Shown: positions 32,659-42,213, numbered from the stretch's first letter. The stretch is 64,000 nucleotides of DNA from JAEWWD01 sp964440115 (GCA_964440115.1 CAYTPV010000002.1:434001-498000); one strand, 5' to 3'. The notes: a model not told the origin generated them from the sequence alone. Numbers and translations: made by a program.

Positions 32659-33204
32659 TTATCCTTCCATCATCTCAAGCAGCTTGCTCATGACGTTCAT
32701 ATTGCGTGCCGTCAATGAAAGCCCCGTCTTACTGAGCACCGCAGCAAGCTTTGAATCCCGGACACTTTGAAAACAAAGCAAATATGCCTCACAGCAACGA
32801 ATATACAGCTGGTCCCTGCCCTCATACGCGATAATTCGTTGTTCAAGCGTTGCTGAAATAATTGGGGTTTGGGAAAGATACACATACAGGTGCTCAACAT
32901 TCGGGTATTCACGTTCCGCCTGTTCGATAAGATCTGCCGGATATGGCGCGTGAAGGACAATATTCCGAAGTTCCTCATAGGTGCGGAGTATAATGGCGCT
33001 TTCAAACCCAAAGCGCTTTATAAACGCGTCCTGCAGATTGGCTGGGTCCGGCTGCTCCAGCGCCTCGAACAGCACATTGCCGCTTTGTATATACGTTTGT
33101 ACCTTCGTAAACCCCATATCAAGGAAGAGCTGCTTTACATCCGCCATTTTGGCAATATTGCGTCCCCCAACATTGATCCCCCGCAAAAACGCAGCATATT
33201 GCAT
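32659..33204 (-). CDS. DUF1697 family protein
   Basis: A 181-residue DUF1697 protein with the typical opening MQYAAFLRGINVGGRNIAKM, followed by FTKVQTYIQSGNVLFE and a late SKTGLSLTARNMNVMSKLLE. The family is common in soil and gut bacteria and has no established function. The start at 33204 has GGGAGA upstream; the open frame to 33300 is unsupported. It is the first gene of the minus-strand cluster that ends at the terminator near 31460. Confidence 0.88.
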   Translation of the reverse strand: MQYAAFLRGINVGGRNIAKMADVKQLFLDMGFTKVQTYIQSGNVLFEALEQPDPANLQDAFIKRFGFESAIILRTYEELRNIVLHAPYPADLIEQAEREYPNVEHLYVYLSQTPIISATLEQRIIAYEGRDQLYIRCCEAYLLCFQSVRDSKLAAVLSKTGLSLTARNMNVMSKLLEMMEG

Positions 33205-33342
33205 CGATATTCTCCCCATCAAAGAATTCTTCTTTTGTCTGCTTGTATGGTATCGCGAGCATAATCGACAGTCAAGCGAGCAGCGGTGATTTCGCCCCAA
33301 ATGCGTTATTTTTTTGTCTTAAGCGTATTCCAAAACATATAC

Positions 33343-33371
33343 TGGACGGCAATATGGAATTGCCGTATAAT
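33343..33371 (+). promoter_or_regulatory. Promoter of the potassium uptake genes with embedded inverted repeat
   Basis: TGGACG (33343-33348) and TATAAT (33366-33371) are 17 bases apart. The spacer is occupied by a perfect inverted repeat, ACGGCAAT-atgga-ATTGCCGT (33346-33366), whose arms touch both boxes. A bound repressor would block polymerase; the protein is unknown. Confidence 0.6.
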
Positions 33372-33484
33372 ATCACGGATATGAAGATATAGAATTACCA
33401 AAATAGGTGTATAAGTGCTGGCTTTGCGCCTTTTTCGTTGATATATAACTTGTGACAAAGGCAAAATAGATAGGGCAGGAATGT

Positions 33485-34906
33485 ATGAAGTCACTGTTTT
33501 CGAAACTTGAACCCAAACTGGTGTATTCGCTGATACAGAGGAAGCTGTCTACGTCTCAAATCATAGCCATCAGCTTTCTTTTGGTGATATTTGTTGGAGC
33601 AGTGATATTATATCTGCCCATATCACAGGCGGAAGGCGTGAAAGTATCGTTTATCGACGCATTGTTTACTTCAACTTCCGCTGTATGTGTGACAGGATTG
33701 GTGACGGTAACAGCGGCAACCACCTACAATTTGTTCGGCAAGACGATCATTATGCTCCTCATTCAAATAGGCGGATTGAGTCTGATCACCATATTTACCT
33801 ATTTCACCGTATACCTTGGTAAAAAAATCTCCCTGAAAGAACGTCTGACGGTGCAGGCTGCTTTCAACGTCAACGAGATGAGCGGCATGGTGCGCATGGT
33901 TTTATTGGTTATTCGCGGCACGCTGCTTTGTGAAGGTACAGGTGCGGCAATTCTCGCGGGGTTCTTTTTAAAACAAGGCATGCCCTGGTATCAGGCGTTG
34001 TATTACGGGTTGTTTCACTCTGTTTCCGCTTTCTGCAATGCCGGCTTTGATATAGTGGGGGATAAGAGTTTTATTCCTTATTCTGGCAGCGTGGTGCTGA
34101 ATCTCACGATTATTTTCCTTATTGTCATAGGCGGTATTGGCTTTACTGTATGGCGCGACGTTTACACGAAGATCCGTTATAAGGTTACGCCCCACATAAA
34201 AAGGAAATACAAGCTTTCAGTGCATTCCAAGATTGCGTTGATCATGACGGGCTTTCTCATTGCTTCCGGCACGCTGTACTTTTTTCTGGCGGAGTTCAGC
34301 AATCCGGAAACACTTGGGCTTCTTTCCGTACCGCATAAGCTGCTTGCTTCCCTGTTTCAATCCGTTACTTTAAGAACGGCGGGCTTTGCTACGATTGCGC
34401 AGGGCGGATTGAGCGAAGCATCCAAGCTGGTATCGAGCATATTCATGCTGATCGGCGGTTCGCCGGGAGGAACAGCGGGCGGTATGAAGACGGTCACCGT
34501 GGCGATTGTGCTTATTTGCGTATGGAGTACAATCAAAGGATATAATCAGATTACTGTTTTTGAGCGTACGATCCCCACGAGTATTCTGCAGAAATCTCTG
34601 GCCATTATTTTCATCATGCTGTTCCTTTGGCTGGGAGGAACCGGGATACTGCTGATTTCTGAACAGTCGTCCGTCTTTGTACATAATGCGGCAGATTTAC
34701 TCTTCGAGGTAGCATCGGCGTTGGGCACTGTAGGACTAACCACGGGCATTACCCCATTTCTGTCGGTGTTGGGGAAATGGGTGATTATTACCTGCATGAT
34801 CATTGGGCGGATAGGCCCAATCACCATCATCATTTCATTGATGAGCCGTACCGTGCAGGTCAATGAGCGGATTCAATATCCTGAAGAAGAAGTCATGATT
34901 GGCTGA
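33485..34906 (+). CDS. Potassium uptake channel subunit, TrkH/KtrB family
   Basis: A 473-residue membrane protein with the four pore repeats of the TrkH/KtrB/HKT family. The filter segments are TSAVCVTGL, FCNAGFD, LRTAGFAT and ALGTVGLTTG, each with the conserved Gly. A GGSPGGTAGGMKT loop follows the third repeat. It should import potassium, driven by membrane potential or sodium. It is followed 40 bases later by the matching regulatory subunit. The ATG at 33485 is preceded by GGCAGGA. Confidence 0.92.
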   Translation: MKSLFSKLEPKLVYSLIQRKLSTSQIIAISFLLVIFVGAVILYLPISQAEGVKVSFIDALFTSTSAVCVTGLVTVTAATTYNLFGKTIIMLLIQIGGLSLITIFTYFTVYLGKKISLKERLTVQAAFNVNEMSGMVRMVLLVIRGTLLCEGTGAAILAGFFLKQGMPWYQALYYGLFHSVSAFCNAGFDIVGDKSFIPYSGSVVLNLTIIFLIVIGGIGFTVWRDVYTKIRYKVTPHIKRKYKLSVHSKIALIMTGFLIASGTLYFFLAEFSNPETLGLLSVPHKLLASLFQSVTLRTAGFATIAQGGLSEASKLVSSIFMLIGGSPGGTAGGMKTVTVAIVLICVWSTIKGYNQITVFERTIPTSILQKSLAIIFIMLFLWLGGTGILLISEQSSVFVHNAADLLFEVASALGTVGLTTGITPFLSVLGKWVIITCMIIGRIGPITIIISLMSRTVQVNERIQYPEEEVMIG

Positions 34907-34946
34907 GGTTTCAAGTTGGGTGAGGATTTTTAAAGGAGAATGATGA

Positions 34947-35597
34947 ATGAATAAGGTCATCGTTAATGAAAGCACGCAGTTTGCGGTATTGGGATTGGGG
35001 AAATTCGGGAAGAGCCTTGCTTGCACGCTTTATGAGAATGGATATAATGTGCTTTGCTGCGATATGAGCGCAAACGTCGTACATGAAGCGGCCGCATATG
35101 CGACACATGTGGTACAGGCTGACGCCTCGGATAAGGCTGTTCTGGAAAAGCTGGGTATTGGCAATTTTGATGTTGTCATCATAGCTTTCAGCTCCGATTT
35201 CGAAGCGGCTGCAGTGACGGCAACCATATTGAAGGAACTTAAGATACCTTACGTCATTGCGAAGGCAAACGGCGTTCGTCAGAAACAAATACTTGAATCC
35301 ATCGGCGTAGACAGAATCGTTCTGCCGGAAAAAGAGATGGGGGAACGCGTAGCATATAGTTTGGTGACAAACAATCTGATGTCGTCGCTGCATCATTCGG
35401 ATAACTATGATATCATTGAAATGAGCCCGCTGCCGCAGTGGGTGGGGAAAAGCCTGGAAAAGCTCAGATTGAGGCAGACGGAATTCCTGAATATTATAGC
35501 AATTATCCGAAATGAGCAGGTACTGGCGGTTCTGGACGCAAAGACCGAATTGCTGGAACATGATACGCTGATTGTTGTAAAATCCAGAATAAATTAG
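34947..35597 (+). CDS. Potassium uptake regulatory subunit, TrkA/KtrA family (RCK domain)
   Basis: A 216-residue cytosolic protein with one RCK_N Rossmann domain (QFAVLGLGKFGKSLACTLYE, ending in an acidic residue of the nucleotide site in CCDMS) and an RCK_C domain from about residue 135. It forms the octameric gating ring under the KtrB-type channel and senses nucleotides and often cyclic di-AMP. AAAGGAG precedes the ATG at 34947. It shares the transcript with the channel gene and is closed by a strong terminator. Confidence 0.92.
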   Translation: MNKVIVNESTQFAVLGLGKFGKSLACTLYENGYNVLCCDMSANVVHEAAAYATHVVQADASDKAVLEKLGIGNFDVVIIAFSSDFEAAAVTATILKELKIPYVIAKANGVRQKQILESIGVDRIVLPEKEMGERVAYSLVTNNLMSSLHHSDNYDIIEMSPLPQWVGKSLEKLRLRQTEFLNIIAIIRNEQVLAVLDAKTELLEHDTLIVVKSRIN

Positions 35598-35613
35598 TAA
35601 ATCTTATACATTG

Positions 35614-35636
35614 GGCGGCGAGGAGCCGCCTTTTTT
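35614..35636 (+). terminator. Intrinsic terminator of the potassium uptake operon
   Basis: GGCGGC and GCCGCC form a stem with loop GAGGA, followed by TTTTTT. The rest of the gap to 35878 shows no convincing gene. Confidence 0.92.
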
Positions 35637-35878
35637 GTGCGCGGTATTCCCTGAAATTCCGGGCGGGAAAGCAATATATGTACTAATCATGAATGCCTTT
35701 TTTGAGATGGGGTGCAGGGAAAATGCCAAAAGCTCTGGGAATTATGGCATAGGTATGAATTTTCTCTTATTAGTAAAATGCATAGGATTATTATATTTCG
35801 CATTCACTGTTATCTGGGCTTAAGGTTCTGACGATATAAGAAATATAACTTAATCTTTGGACTTTAAGGAGGCCCTGC

Positions 35879-38098
35879 GTGAGAGTGCTATTGACAAAAA
35901 TCCGAAACGCGAAGCTTGGGATTAGGGAGAAAATTCTGCTGCCGGTTACCGGTCTGTTTGTATTAAGTATCGGTGCAATATTGCTGCTGGTTCTGACAAC
36001 TTCAGCGGTCAGTACAACTAAGCTGTCGGATAGCCTGATGGAGGAAATGAACAAGCGGTATGCCGAAGAAATTCAGGGAACGATCTCTTCCGCGCTAGAC
36101 GGAGCAAAAGCGCTCAAGCCGGTATTTGAAAGCTCGCGCATTTTTAATCGCGCATCAGATATAGAACTTATCAAAAATGTTCTTGTGCAAAGTAAGAATG
36201 CTTATGGTGTATTTACTGTATGGGAACCCGATAAGTATGATGGTCTGGACGCCCAAAATGCGGGGAAGCCATATCATGATGCGACAGGCAGATTTCTTCC
36301 GTATGCGCATCGCGGAAACGCGGGTATAACCGTGGATCCGATGACAGGGTATGAGGAAGAGGGTGCCGGCGATTATTATCTCATTCCCAAGAATACATTA
36401 AAGGAATGCATTGCGGATCCTGTCATTCGTAAAATCGACGGAAAAGACCAGTATATGTGCTCCATGACAGTACCCCTCGTCAGGAATGATAAATTTATCG
36501 GCGTTGTCGGTATGAACGTACTGATGGATACACTGGTTGAAAACGTGAAAAATGCCAAGTTGTTCGAGACTGGCTACCTATTCGTAACAGATTCGAATGG
36601 AGTCATACTGTCACACCCTGACGGATCTATGATTGGCAAATCGATGTATGACATTATCTCCGAAGAACAGGGGGCGTTGGTCACAGAAGCCCTGAAAAAG
36701 GGAGAAAGAACTGAGTTCAGCAGGGTATCCGTCGTGAGCAATGAGATGAACAAATACGTTGTTACTCCCATTGATATTGGGGCAAAGGACGAAAATGGGC
36801 AAGACATACACTGGCTGATGATTTCTTCCGTGCCTGCAAGCGAAATCAATGAAGTTACGACCAGAACCGTATTGCTTGGTGTTGTGACCGGCATTTCGGC
36901 AGTTGTCGTCACTGCCGTGTTGTTGTTCATCTTAATCTCCGGCATTACGAAACCAGTGAAGCATCTGGCAAAAGCGGCGTATGCAATTGAAATTGGTGAA
37001 ATTGACGCATCGGTCACGCAAACACTTGCGAGTATTAAAACAAGGGATGAGATCGGGCAGCTGGCACATTCAATGAATAAAGCGGTCAGATCCATAGAAC
37101 GTGTAGCGGAGGATACCGGAAAACTGAGCGCTGCCGCAGCGAACCACGACCTGAGCGTGGAAGTGGATGTCAGCGCACACAGTGGCATTTACGAGGAAAT
37201 CATGAAGGTCATTACGCATATGTTTGGACAGCTTCGCCGCATCGTCGCAAATATCAGCATGGCGGTGGAACAGGTCAGCGCTGGTTCTGCGCAGGTTGCG
37301 AGCGGGGCACAGGCGCTTGCTGCGGGGTCGAGCGAGCAGGCTTCTTCCATAGAGGAGCTGAGCGTAACGGTTTCAAAAATATCAGACCAGGCTGCGGCGA
37401 ATTCAAACAGCGTTGATACGGCCGTGACATATGTGGAAAAAGCCGTTGCAGGAGTTAACGCCGGAAACGAGCATATGAAACAGATGAACGCGGCTATGGG
37501 CGATATTGCCACAGCATCCAATCAGATTGCCGGTATCACAAAAATGATTGAGGATATTGCATTCCAGACCAATATACTCGCGCTTAACGCGGCGATTGAA
37601 GCAGCACGCGCCGGCAGTGCAGGCAAGGGATTTGCGGTTGTTGCAGATGAGGTGCGCAATCTTGCTGCAAAGTCCGCGCAAGCCGCCAGGCAGACTGCCG
37701 AACTCATAACAGCTTCCGTCGCCACCGTTTCCGAAGGAACGCATATTTCTGGGGAAACGGCGCGGCTGCTGCAGGAAGTCGGGGAACAGGCCCTCAAAGT
37801 GAACAGCAGTATACAGAGGATTAAAGATGCGTCCGATGAACAGGTTGGGGCGATCGAGCAGATCAGGCAAGGCTTGCTGCAGATATCCGCTGTTGTGCAG
37901 ACCAACGCTGCAACAGCCGAAGAGAATTCCGCTACGAGTGAAGAAATGTCCGCGCAGTCCGCAATGTTGGAGGCGGAGATTGGGCAATTTAAACTCTATG
38001 CCGATGATAAACCTGTTGGCGGCGCGGGGGTTACGCTCGAAGATACGGTAAAGGTGACTGAGCAGGATGCCCAGATGTCCGACCTCGGTAAATATTGA
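35879..38098 (+). CDS. Methyl-accepting chemotaxis protein with dCache-type sensor
   Basis: A 739-residue receptor. A membrane segment at about residues 20-42, an extracellular double-Cache sensor to about 325, a second segment near 330-350, HAMP and the signalling hairpin with IEDIAFQTNILALNAAIEAA at the tip. The sensor has YGVFTVWEPDKYDGLD and GRFLPYAHR, which are nearly the same in the receptor at 61551, so the two may detect related ligands. The last 30 residues diverge, but the end is SDLGKY. The start is a GTG with AAGGAGG six bases upstream. It stands alone, without nearby chemotaxis kinase genes. Confidence 0.93.
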   Translation: MRVLLTKIRNAKLGIREKILLPVTGLFVLSIGAILLLVLTTSAVSTTKLSDSLMEEMNKRYAEEIQGTISSALDGAKALKPVFESSRIFNRASDIELIKNVLVQSKNAYGVFTVWEPDKYDGLDAQNAGKPYHDATGRFLPYAHRGNAGITVDPMTGYEEEGAGDYYLIPKNTLKECIADPVIRKIDGKDQYMCSMTVPLVRNDKFIGVVGMNVLMDTLVENVKNAKLFETGYLFVTDSNGVILSHPDGSMIGKSMYDIISEEQGALVTEALKKGERTEFSRVSVVSNEMNKYVVTPIDIGAKDENGQDIHWLMISSVPASEINEVTTRTVLLGVVTGISAVVVTAVLLFILISGITKPVKHLAKAAYAIEIGEIDASVTQTLASIKTRDEIGQLAHSMNKAVRSIERVAEDTGKLSAAAANHDLSVEVDVSAHSGIYEEIMKVITHMFGQLRRIVANISMAVEQVSAGSAQVASGAQALAAGSSEQASSIEELSVTVSKISDQAAANSNSVDTAVTYVEKAVAGVNAGNEHMKQMNAAMGDIATASNQIAGITKMIEDIAFQTNILALNAAIEAARAGSAGKGFAVVADEVRNLAAKSAQAARQTAELITASVATVSEGTHISGETARLLQEVGEQALKVNSSIQRIKDASDEQVGAIEQIRQGLLQISAVVQTNAATAEENSATSEEMSAQSAMLEAEIGQFKLYADDKPVGGAGVTLEDTVKVTEQDAQMSDLGKY

Positions 38099-38139
38099 TC
38101 GGTGAATATTAAAATGTAAATTGCTTCTGTTGGTATACG

Positions 38140-38173
38140 AATCCCCCGGTTTTTCCGGGGGATTTGTGATTTT
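38140..38173 (+). terminator. Intrinsic terminator after the dCache receptor gene
   Basis: AATCCCCCGG and CCGGGGGATT form a perfect stem around TTTTT, followed by TGTGATTTT. Confidence 0.9.
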
Positions 38174-38178
38174 GGGTG

Positions 38179-38207
38179 TTGACAACTGTTATTAACGTGA
38201 TCATACT
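38179..38207 (+). promoter_or_regulatory. Promoter of the GntR-ABC operon
   Basis: TTGACA (38179-38184) and CATACT (38202-38207) are separated by 17 bases, about 40 bases before the TTG start of the regulator. Confidence 0.6.
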
Positions 38208-38244
38208 GTGCATGTAGAGTATAAACACTTAAGCGGGTGATGGA

Positions 38245-38628
38245 TTGAACATTATCATTACAAATAGTTCGGGAGCGCCGATTTATGAGCAGATCAAGGA
38301 ACAGGTCAAAGCCGCCATATTCAGCGGAGACCTCAAGGACGGCGATTTACTGCCCTCCATACGGCAGCTCGCACGCGATCTGCAGATCAGTGTGATCACA
38401 ACGATGCGCGCATATAACGATCTCGAGATTGAAGGATTTGTTGTAAACGTGCAGGGCAAGGGCTGCTATGTGCAGACAAAGAATCCTCAGCTGTTGCGCG
38501 AGCAAAAGCTCAGGGAAGTGGAAGAAAACCTGCTTGCGGCCATTACAGCCGCCAAGCTTGCAAAAATTTCAGGGAAAGAGTTGCAGGAGACTTTGCTTCT
38601 TCTGCTGGAGGAAGAGAACTATGTCTGA
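38245..38628 (+). CDS. GntR family regulator, YtrA subfamily
   Basis: A 127-residue regulator: the N-terminal winged helix (PIYEQIKEQVKAAIFSGDLK, then LLPSIRQLARDLQISVITTM) and a short C-terminal helical dimerisation part instead of a ligand domain, as in YtrA proteins. YtrA-type regulators repress their own ABC transporter operons and often respond to cell-wall-active agents. The start is a TTG at 38245 with GGGTGAT upstream. The stop lies inside the ATPase gene, so the products are coupled. Confidence 0.9.
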   Translation: MNIIITNSSGAPIYEQIKEQVKAAIFSGDLKDGDLLPSIRQLARDLQISVITTMRAYNDLEIEGFVVNVQGKGCYVQTKNPQLLREQKLREVEENLLAAITAAKLAKISGKELQETLLLLLEEENYV

Positions 38629-39481
38629 CATCTTCACATTGCGCAATGTCAACAAGCACTTTACCGGTTTCTCGCTGACGGACGTTTCATTTTCTCTGCC
38701 GCAAGGATTCATCATGGGCTTTATCGGTGAGAACGGCGCCGGGAAAACGACGACAATCAAACTAATGCTGAACATGCTGCAGCGGGATGGCGGAGAAATC
38801 CGCATATTCGGCAAGGACGCCATCGAGTACGAAAAAGAAATCAAAGAACGTGTGGGCGTTGTATTGGATCAGCCGTTTTACGTTGAGGATTGGAATTTGC
38901 GGGATGTGGAACATGCCGTCGCTCCTTTCTATGAAAAATGGGACGGCACAGCCTACTACAAACAGCTTTCCGGATTCGGCCTGGACCCCAAAAAGAAGGT
39001 CAAAGACCTTTCGCGCGGCATGAAGGTAAAACTTATGATTGCGGTGGCGCTTTCGCACAGCGCCGATCTGCTGATACTGGATGAACCGACAAGCGGGTTG
39101 GACGCCGTGGCGCGCAGCGAGTTGATGGAAATACTCAGCGCGTTCATCGCCGATGAAAGCAAGGGGATACTGTTCTCCACGCATATCACGACTGACCTTG
39201 AGAAGATCGCCGATTATATCACGTTTATTCATGAAGGGCGCATACTCTCAACGGGCACCAAGGATGATCTGATGGAAAAATACCGCGTTGTAAAAGGCGG
39301 TCTGGGTCTGCTCAGTGCAGAGCAGAAGCAGAGCATCATCGGATACCGCGAGCACGGTGTGGGGTTCGACGGCATGATAGACCGTACAAAGCTTGCATCT
39401 CTGCCCAATTCTGTAGTTTCGGAGCCGTGCAGCCTGGATGAGATTGTCGTTCGATTTTCCAAGGGAGGTATAAGGGAATGA
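38621..39481 (+). CDS. ABC transporter ATP-binding protein
   Basis: A 286-residue ATPase. Walker A is GENGAGKTT, the signature is DLSRGMKVKLMIA (a common variant in the export class), and Walker B is LLILDEPTSGLD, followed by the FSTHITTDLEKIADYI switch. The export-type ATPase pairs with the membrane protein encoded next. The ATG at 38621 overlaps the regulator's end by eight bases. Membership of a YtrA-regulated operon suggests a role in antibiotic or envelope stress, as in ytr systems; this is inference. Confidence 0.9.
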   Translation: MSDIFTLRNVNKHFTGFSLTDVSFSLPQGFIMGFIGENGAGKTTTIKLMLNMLQRDGGEIRIFGKDAIEYEKEIKERVGVVLDQPFYVEDWNLRDVEHAVAPFYEKWDGTAYYKQLSGFGLDPKKKVKDLSRGMKVKLMIAVALSHSADLLILDEPTSGLDAVARSELMEILSAFIADESKGILFSTHITTDLEKIADYITFIHEGRILSTGTKDDLMEKYRVVKGGLGLLSAEQKQSIIGYREHGVGFDGMIDRTKLASLPNSVVSEPCSLDEIVVRFSKGGIRE

Positions 39482-40143
39482 ACAAGACATTGTCTTTTGT
39501 GAAACTGGATTTTCTTGCGCTCAAGCCATACCGGCGTTCGCTGTTTTATCTTGTTGGGCTTGGGCTGGTGCTGGGCGTAGCTTTCAAATCGGTATCAACA
39601 CTGTCCAGCATGTTTATGGTTGGATTGCTGCTCGTAATGACCTATCCGTTTGCGATTGCGGAAAAGAACAGCACGGATAAACTGTACGCGACGCTTTCGC
39701 TCAAACGTAAAAACGTGGTGATAGGGCGTTACGTGTTCGTAATGCTTGCGGTACTTGCGGGAATGCTGATTGTACTGTGCGAGTCGGTGCTAATATCCGT
39801 TTTTTTCAGGCTGGAAATGGCGGTAAACGAGCTGCTGTTTACGCTTTGCGTGCTTGGGTTCATCATATCCGCGACGGTATCAATTCAATACCCGCTGTTT
39901 TTTAAGCTGGGGTATACCAAGGCGAAAGTGTTTACCTATCTACCGCTGATACTGGCTGCGGTGCTGGTGGGCGTACTGCCCTCGATATCCAAGTCAGTGT
40001 CTGATTTTGACTGGGATACTTTTTTGACAACTCTCAGCCACACGCCGCTGCTTATGTACGGCGCGCCGGTTGCAGTAAGCCTTGCGCTGCTGGCGGTTTC
40101 CTGCGCAATCTCCTGTGGGCTGTATGAGAAGAGGGATCTGTGA
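39478..40143 (+). CDS. ABC-2 type transporter permease
   Basis: A 221-residue membrane protein with about six predicted segments, resembling the ABC2 membrane family found with YtrA regulators (FVKLDFLALKPYRRSL, MTYPFAIAEKNSTDKLYATL). The typical short cytosolic loop after the second segment is visible (SLKRKNVVIGRY). It overlaps the ATPase gene by four bases. It should form a dimeric channel with the ATPase. A terminator-like hairpin follows. Confidence 0.82.
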   Translation: MNKTLSFVKLDFLALKPYRRSLFYLVGLGLVLGVAFKSVSTLSSMFMVGLLLVMTYPFAIAEKNSTDKLYATLSLKRKNVVIGRYVFVMLAVLAGMLIVLCESVLISVFFRLEMAVNELLFTLCVLGFIISATVSIQYPLFFKLGYTKAKVFTYLPLILAAVLVGVLPSISKSVSDFDWDTFLTTLSHTPLLMYGAPVAVSLALLAVSCAISCGLYEKRDL

Positions 40144-40162
40144 GAAAAATCGCGATTTCAGT

Positions 40163-40186
40163 GCGGCTCGTTGGGGCCGCTTTTAT
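40163..40186 (+). terminator. Intrinsic terminator of the GntR-ABC operon
   Basis: GCGGC and GCCGC flank an eight-base loop (TCGTTGGG), with TTTT after the stem. Confidence 0.65.
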
Positions 40187-40264
40187 GTTTGCCGAAAATT
40201 TTACAAGGCAATTCGGTTTGTGATACTATTGTCGCAGGGAACAAAGACAAAGGAGGCAGCTGCC

Positions 40265-41242
40265 ATGAACACTAACGATATACTCGATCTGTTCATATCC
40301 AACACCGCCGACTTAAAAGCCCGCTTTCGCTGGCAGCAGCCCATACTGCGCAGGTTCGCGGCACTTGTTTATGCCTGCGCCGGAAGGCAGGCGGACTGCG
40401 AGGCAATAGATGCCGGCATGAAAATGATCAAACATGAAACCGGCATATTCTCCATGTTCCGCGGCTATGCGCAGTTAAGCCTTGCCGCCATGCTCTCGCT
40501 GTGCCCCAATCCGCAGCAGGTGTTTTCAGATACGCTTACTGTATACACCCTGCTCAAGGAGGAACGCTTCCGCGCAAGTGAATACCTTGCGCTTTCCGCT
40601 TATCAGATCGCGTATCAGGTCTTGCCTGAGCGGTATGGCGAGGTGGTCTCGCGTTCGCGTGCGTTTTTTGACGCCATGAAAGAACAGCATAGGTTTTTAA
40701 CGGGATACGATGATTATATTTTCGCCGTCATGCTGGGCATATCGGATTTAGATGTGCAAGAAGGGGCCGCCCGAATGGAGCGCGCTTATGCGGAGTTGCG
40801 GCCTTCGTTCTCCTCGCGCTCCGGCTTACATGGGCTCTCGCAGGTGCTTGCTCTTTGCCCCGATACGGATGCAATCTCCCGCGTTACGATGCTCGGCGAT
40901 GCGCTTAGATCACATCAATTGAATTTCAATCGTGCGGAAACTCTGCCCACGCTTGGCGTGCTCGCGTTGCTCAATGGCGACAGCGCTTTAATCGCGCAGG
41001 AGGTGGCGGATACCTATGAAAGGCTTCGGGCAACCAAGGGCTTCGGCGTATTATCCGTACAAAAGATGGAGCGTATGCTGTATGCGGCGTCCCTTGTCGC
41101 CTGCGGCAGGCTGCAGGCGGGGGAGGCCGGCGTAGTCAACGCTGCTTTGGTCAACAGCATCACCAATATACTCATCGCACAGCAGGCCGCAATGGCCGCA
41201 GTCATCGCCAGCAGTGCTGCAGCGGCTTCATCCTCTAATTAG
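40265..41242 (+). CDS. DUF4003 family protein
   Basis: A 325-residue protein similar to the DUF4003 family: FRWQQPILRRFAALVYACAG, AAMLSLCPNPQQVFSDTL and the later SRSGLHGLSQVLAL. It is helical and cytosolic with no signal peptide. The C-terminal 20 residues are Ala/Ser-rich. No function is known; family members sit near varied genes. The ATG at 40265 has AAAGGAGGCAG upstream. TTTACA and GATACT boxes 16 bases apart near 40200 may be its promoter. A terminator follows. Confidence 0.78.
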   Translation: MNTNDILDLFISNTADLKARFRWQQPILRRFAALVYACAGRQADCEAIDAGMKMIKHETGIFSMFRGYAQLSLAAMLSLCPNPQQVFSDTLTVYTLLKEERFRASEYLALSAYQIAYQVLPERYGEVVSRSRAFFDAMKEQHRFLTGYDDYIFAVMLGISDLDVQEGAARMERAYAELRPSFSSRSGLHGLSQVLALCPDTDAISRVTMLGDALRSHQLNFNRAETLPTLGVLALLNGDSALIAQEVADTYERLRATKGFGVLSVQKMERMLYAASLVACGRLQAGEAGVVNAALVNSITNILIAQQAAMAAVIASSAAAASSSN

Positions 41243-41268
41243 AATTTCTTTGGATATTACATAACGAC

Positions 41269-41293
41269 AGAAGGGGCACGGCATGCCCCTTCT
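41269..41293. terminator. Hairpin terminator between convergent genes
   Basis: AGAAGGGGCA and TGCCCCTTCT form a perfect ten-base stem with loop CGGCA, between the DUF4003 and TauE genes. Confidence 0.75.
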
Positions 41294-41327
41294 GGTTAAA
41301 AATCAATAATTGTGCCAAGTTTGCCGG

Positions 41328-42044
41328 TCATGCGCCGAATATCAGCATGTATGCCCCGACGACGCATAGCAGTACGGCGACATATTTCATGAATACGCCC
41401 TTTTCCATGCCGCGGATGATGCGGTTGGCCGTAAATGTACCCGCCAGCATGGCGGCACCCATGGCTACGCCTGTCAATACCGCCATCGTATCAATGCCGA
41501 CCAGCTTGCTGTATATGATCGTTTTGAGTATGTGCATGACGGACGCGGTTGCCGCCTCGCTCGCGATATACGCTACGGGCGGTAGTCCCAGTGTCAGGAA
41601 AGCTGCCGCGCCGATCGGGCCGCCGCTGCCAGCGAGGCCGGAAAGCAGCCCTGTGACAGCGCCTCCTATCAGCATGGTGCGATTGCCGCTTTTGAGCTCC
41701 AGCTTATGCGTGGCTTTTAGCACAACCAGCAGTATCAACACGCCGCCCATACAGCGTGTGACGATATCTGTCGGCAGTACGGAAAATCCAAATGCGCCCA
41801 GTGCGGCGAGCGGCAGTGCGGTGATGCAGAACAATCCAACCGACCGCCAAGCGATCTCTTTGATTCCGAAAGCCATACGCGAAAGGTTGCCTATCAACTG
41901 CGCGATGGTCAGCACCGGCACGGCAAGCTGCGCCCCAACGCAAGCCGTCGCAATAGGCAGCAGCAGCAGTGCCCCACCAAATCCTGCCGCGCCTGAAATA
42001 AATGCCGCCGCAAAACTAGCAGCGATCAATATGGCATACATCAT
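41328..42044 (-). CDS. TauE/SafE family membrane transporter
   Basis: A 238-residue membrane protein with about eight segments in two repeats. The hallmark loops are SGAAGFGGALLLLPI near the start and GLLSGLAGSGGPIGAAAFL in the second half. The family exports sulfite, sulfoacetate or related organic anions, or imports small anions. I place the start at 42044 (ATG, GGGG upstream), although 42071 is also open. It is monocistronic, convergent with the DUF4003 gene. Confidence 0.88.
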   Translation of the reverse strand: MMYAILIAASFAAAFISGAAGFGGALLLLPIATACVGAQLAVPVLTIAQLIGNLSRMAFGIKEIAWRSVGLFCITALPLAALGAFGFSVLPTDIVTRCMGGVLILLVVLKATHKLELKSGNRTMLIGGAVTGLLSGLAGSGGPIGAAAFLTLGLPPVAYIASEAATASVMHILKTIIYSKLVGIDTMAVLTGVAMGAAMLAGTFTANRIIRGMEKGVFMKYVAVLLCVVGAYMLIFGA

Positions 42045-42213
42045 AGCCGATACCCCGTCTCTTAATGCCATTTATTATAACAGGTCACATTGCATATGGA
42101 AGCGATTTATTTTATTAAGTGGCGGCCCTTTTGAGGCATATCGACTTTATGGTGGTATAATGAAATTGCTCACATTCGGAATATATTAGCAATTTCACAG
42201 GAGGCATTGTGAT

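Noticed and set aside
33372..33484. Possible cyclic di-AMP (ydaO-type) riboswitch ahead of the potassium uptake genes
   Set aside because: The leader is only about 110 bases and lacks the conserved purine-rich core expected for that class.
35611..35823. Plus-strand frame of 70 codons after the potassium uptake genes
   Set aside because: It begins inside a terminator stem and none of its Met codons has a ribosome site.
35821..35837. CGATAT boxes before the two dCache receptor genes as sigma-D motility promoters
   Set aside because: ACGATAT at 35831 and TCGATAT at 61500 resemble the -10 part, but no TAAA box lies 15 bases upstream in either case.
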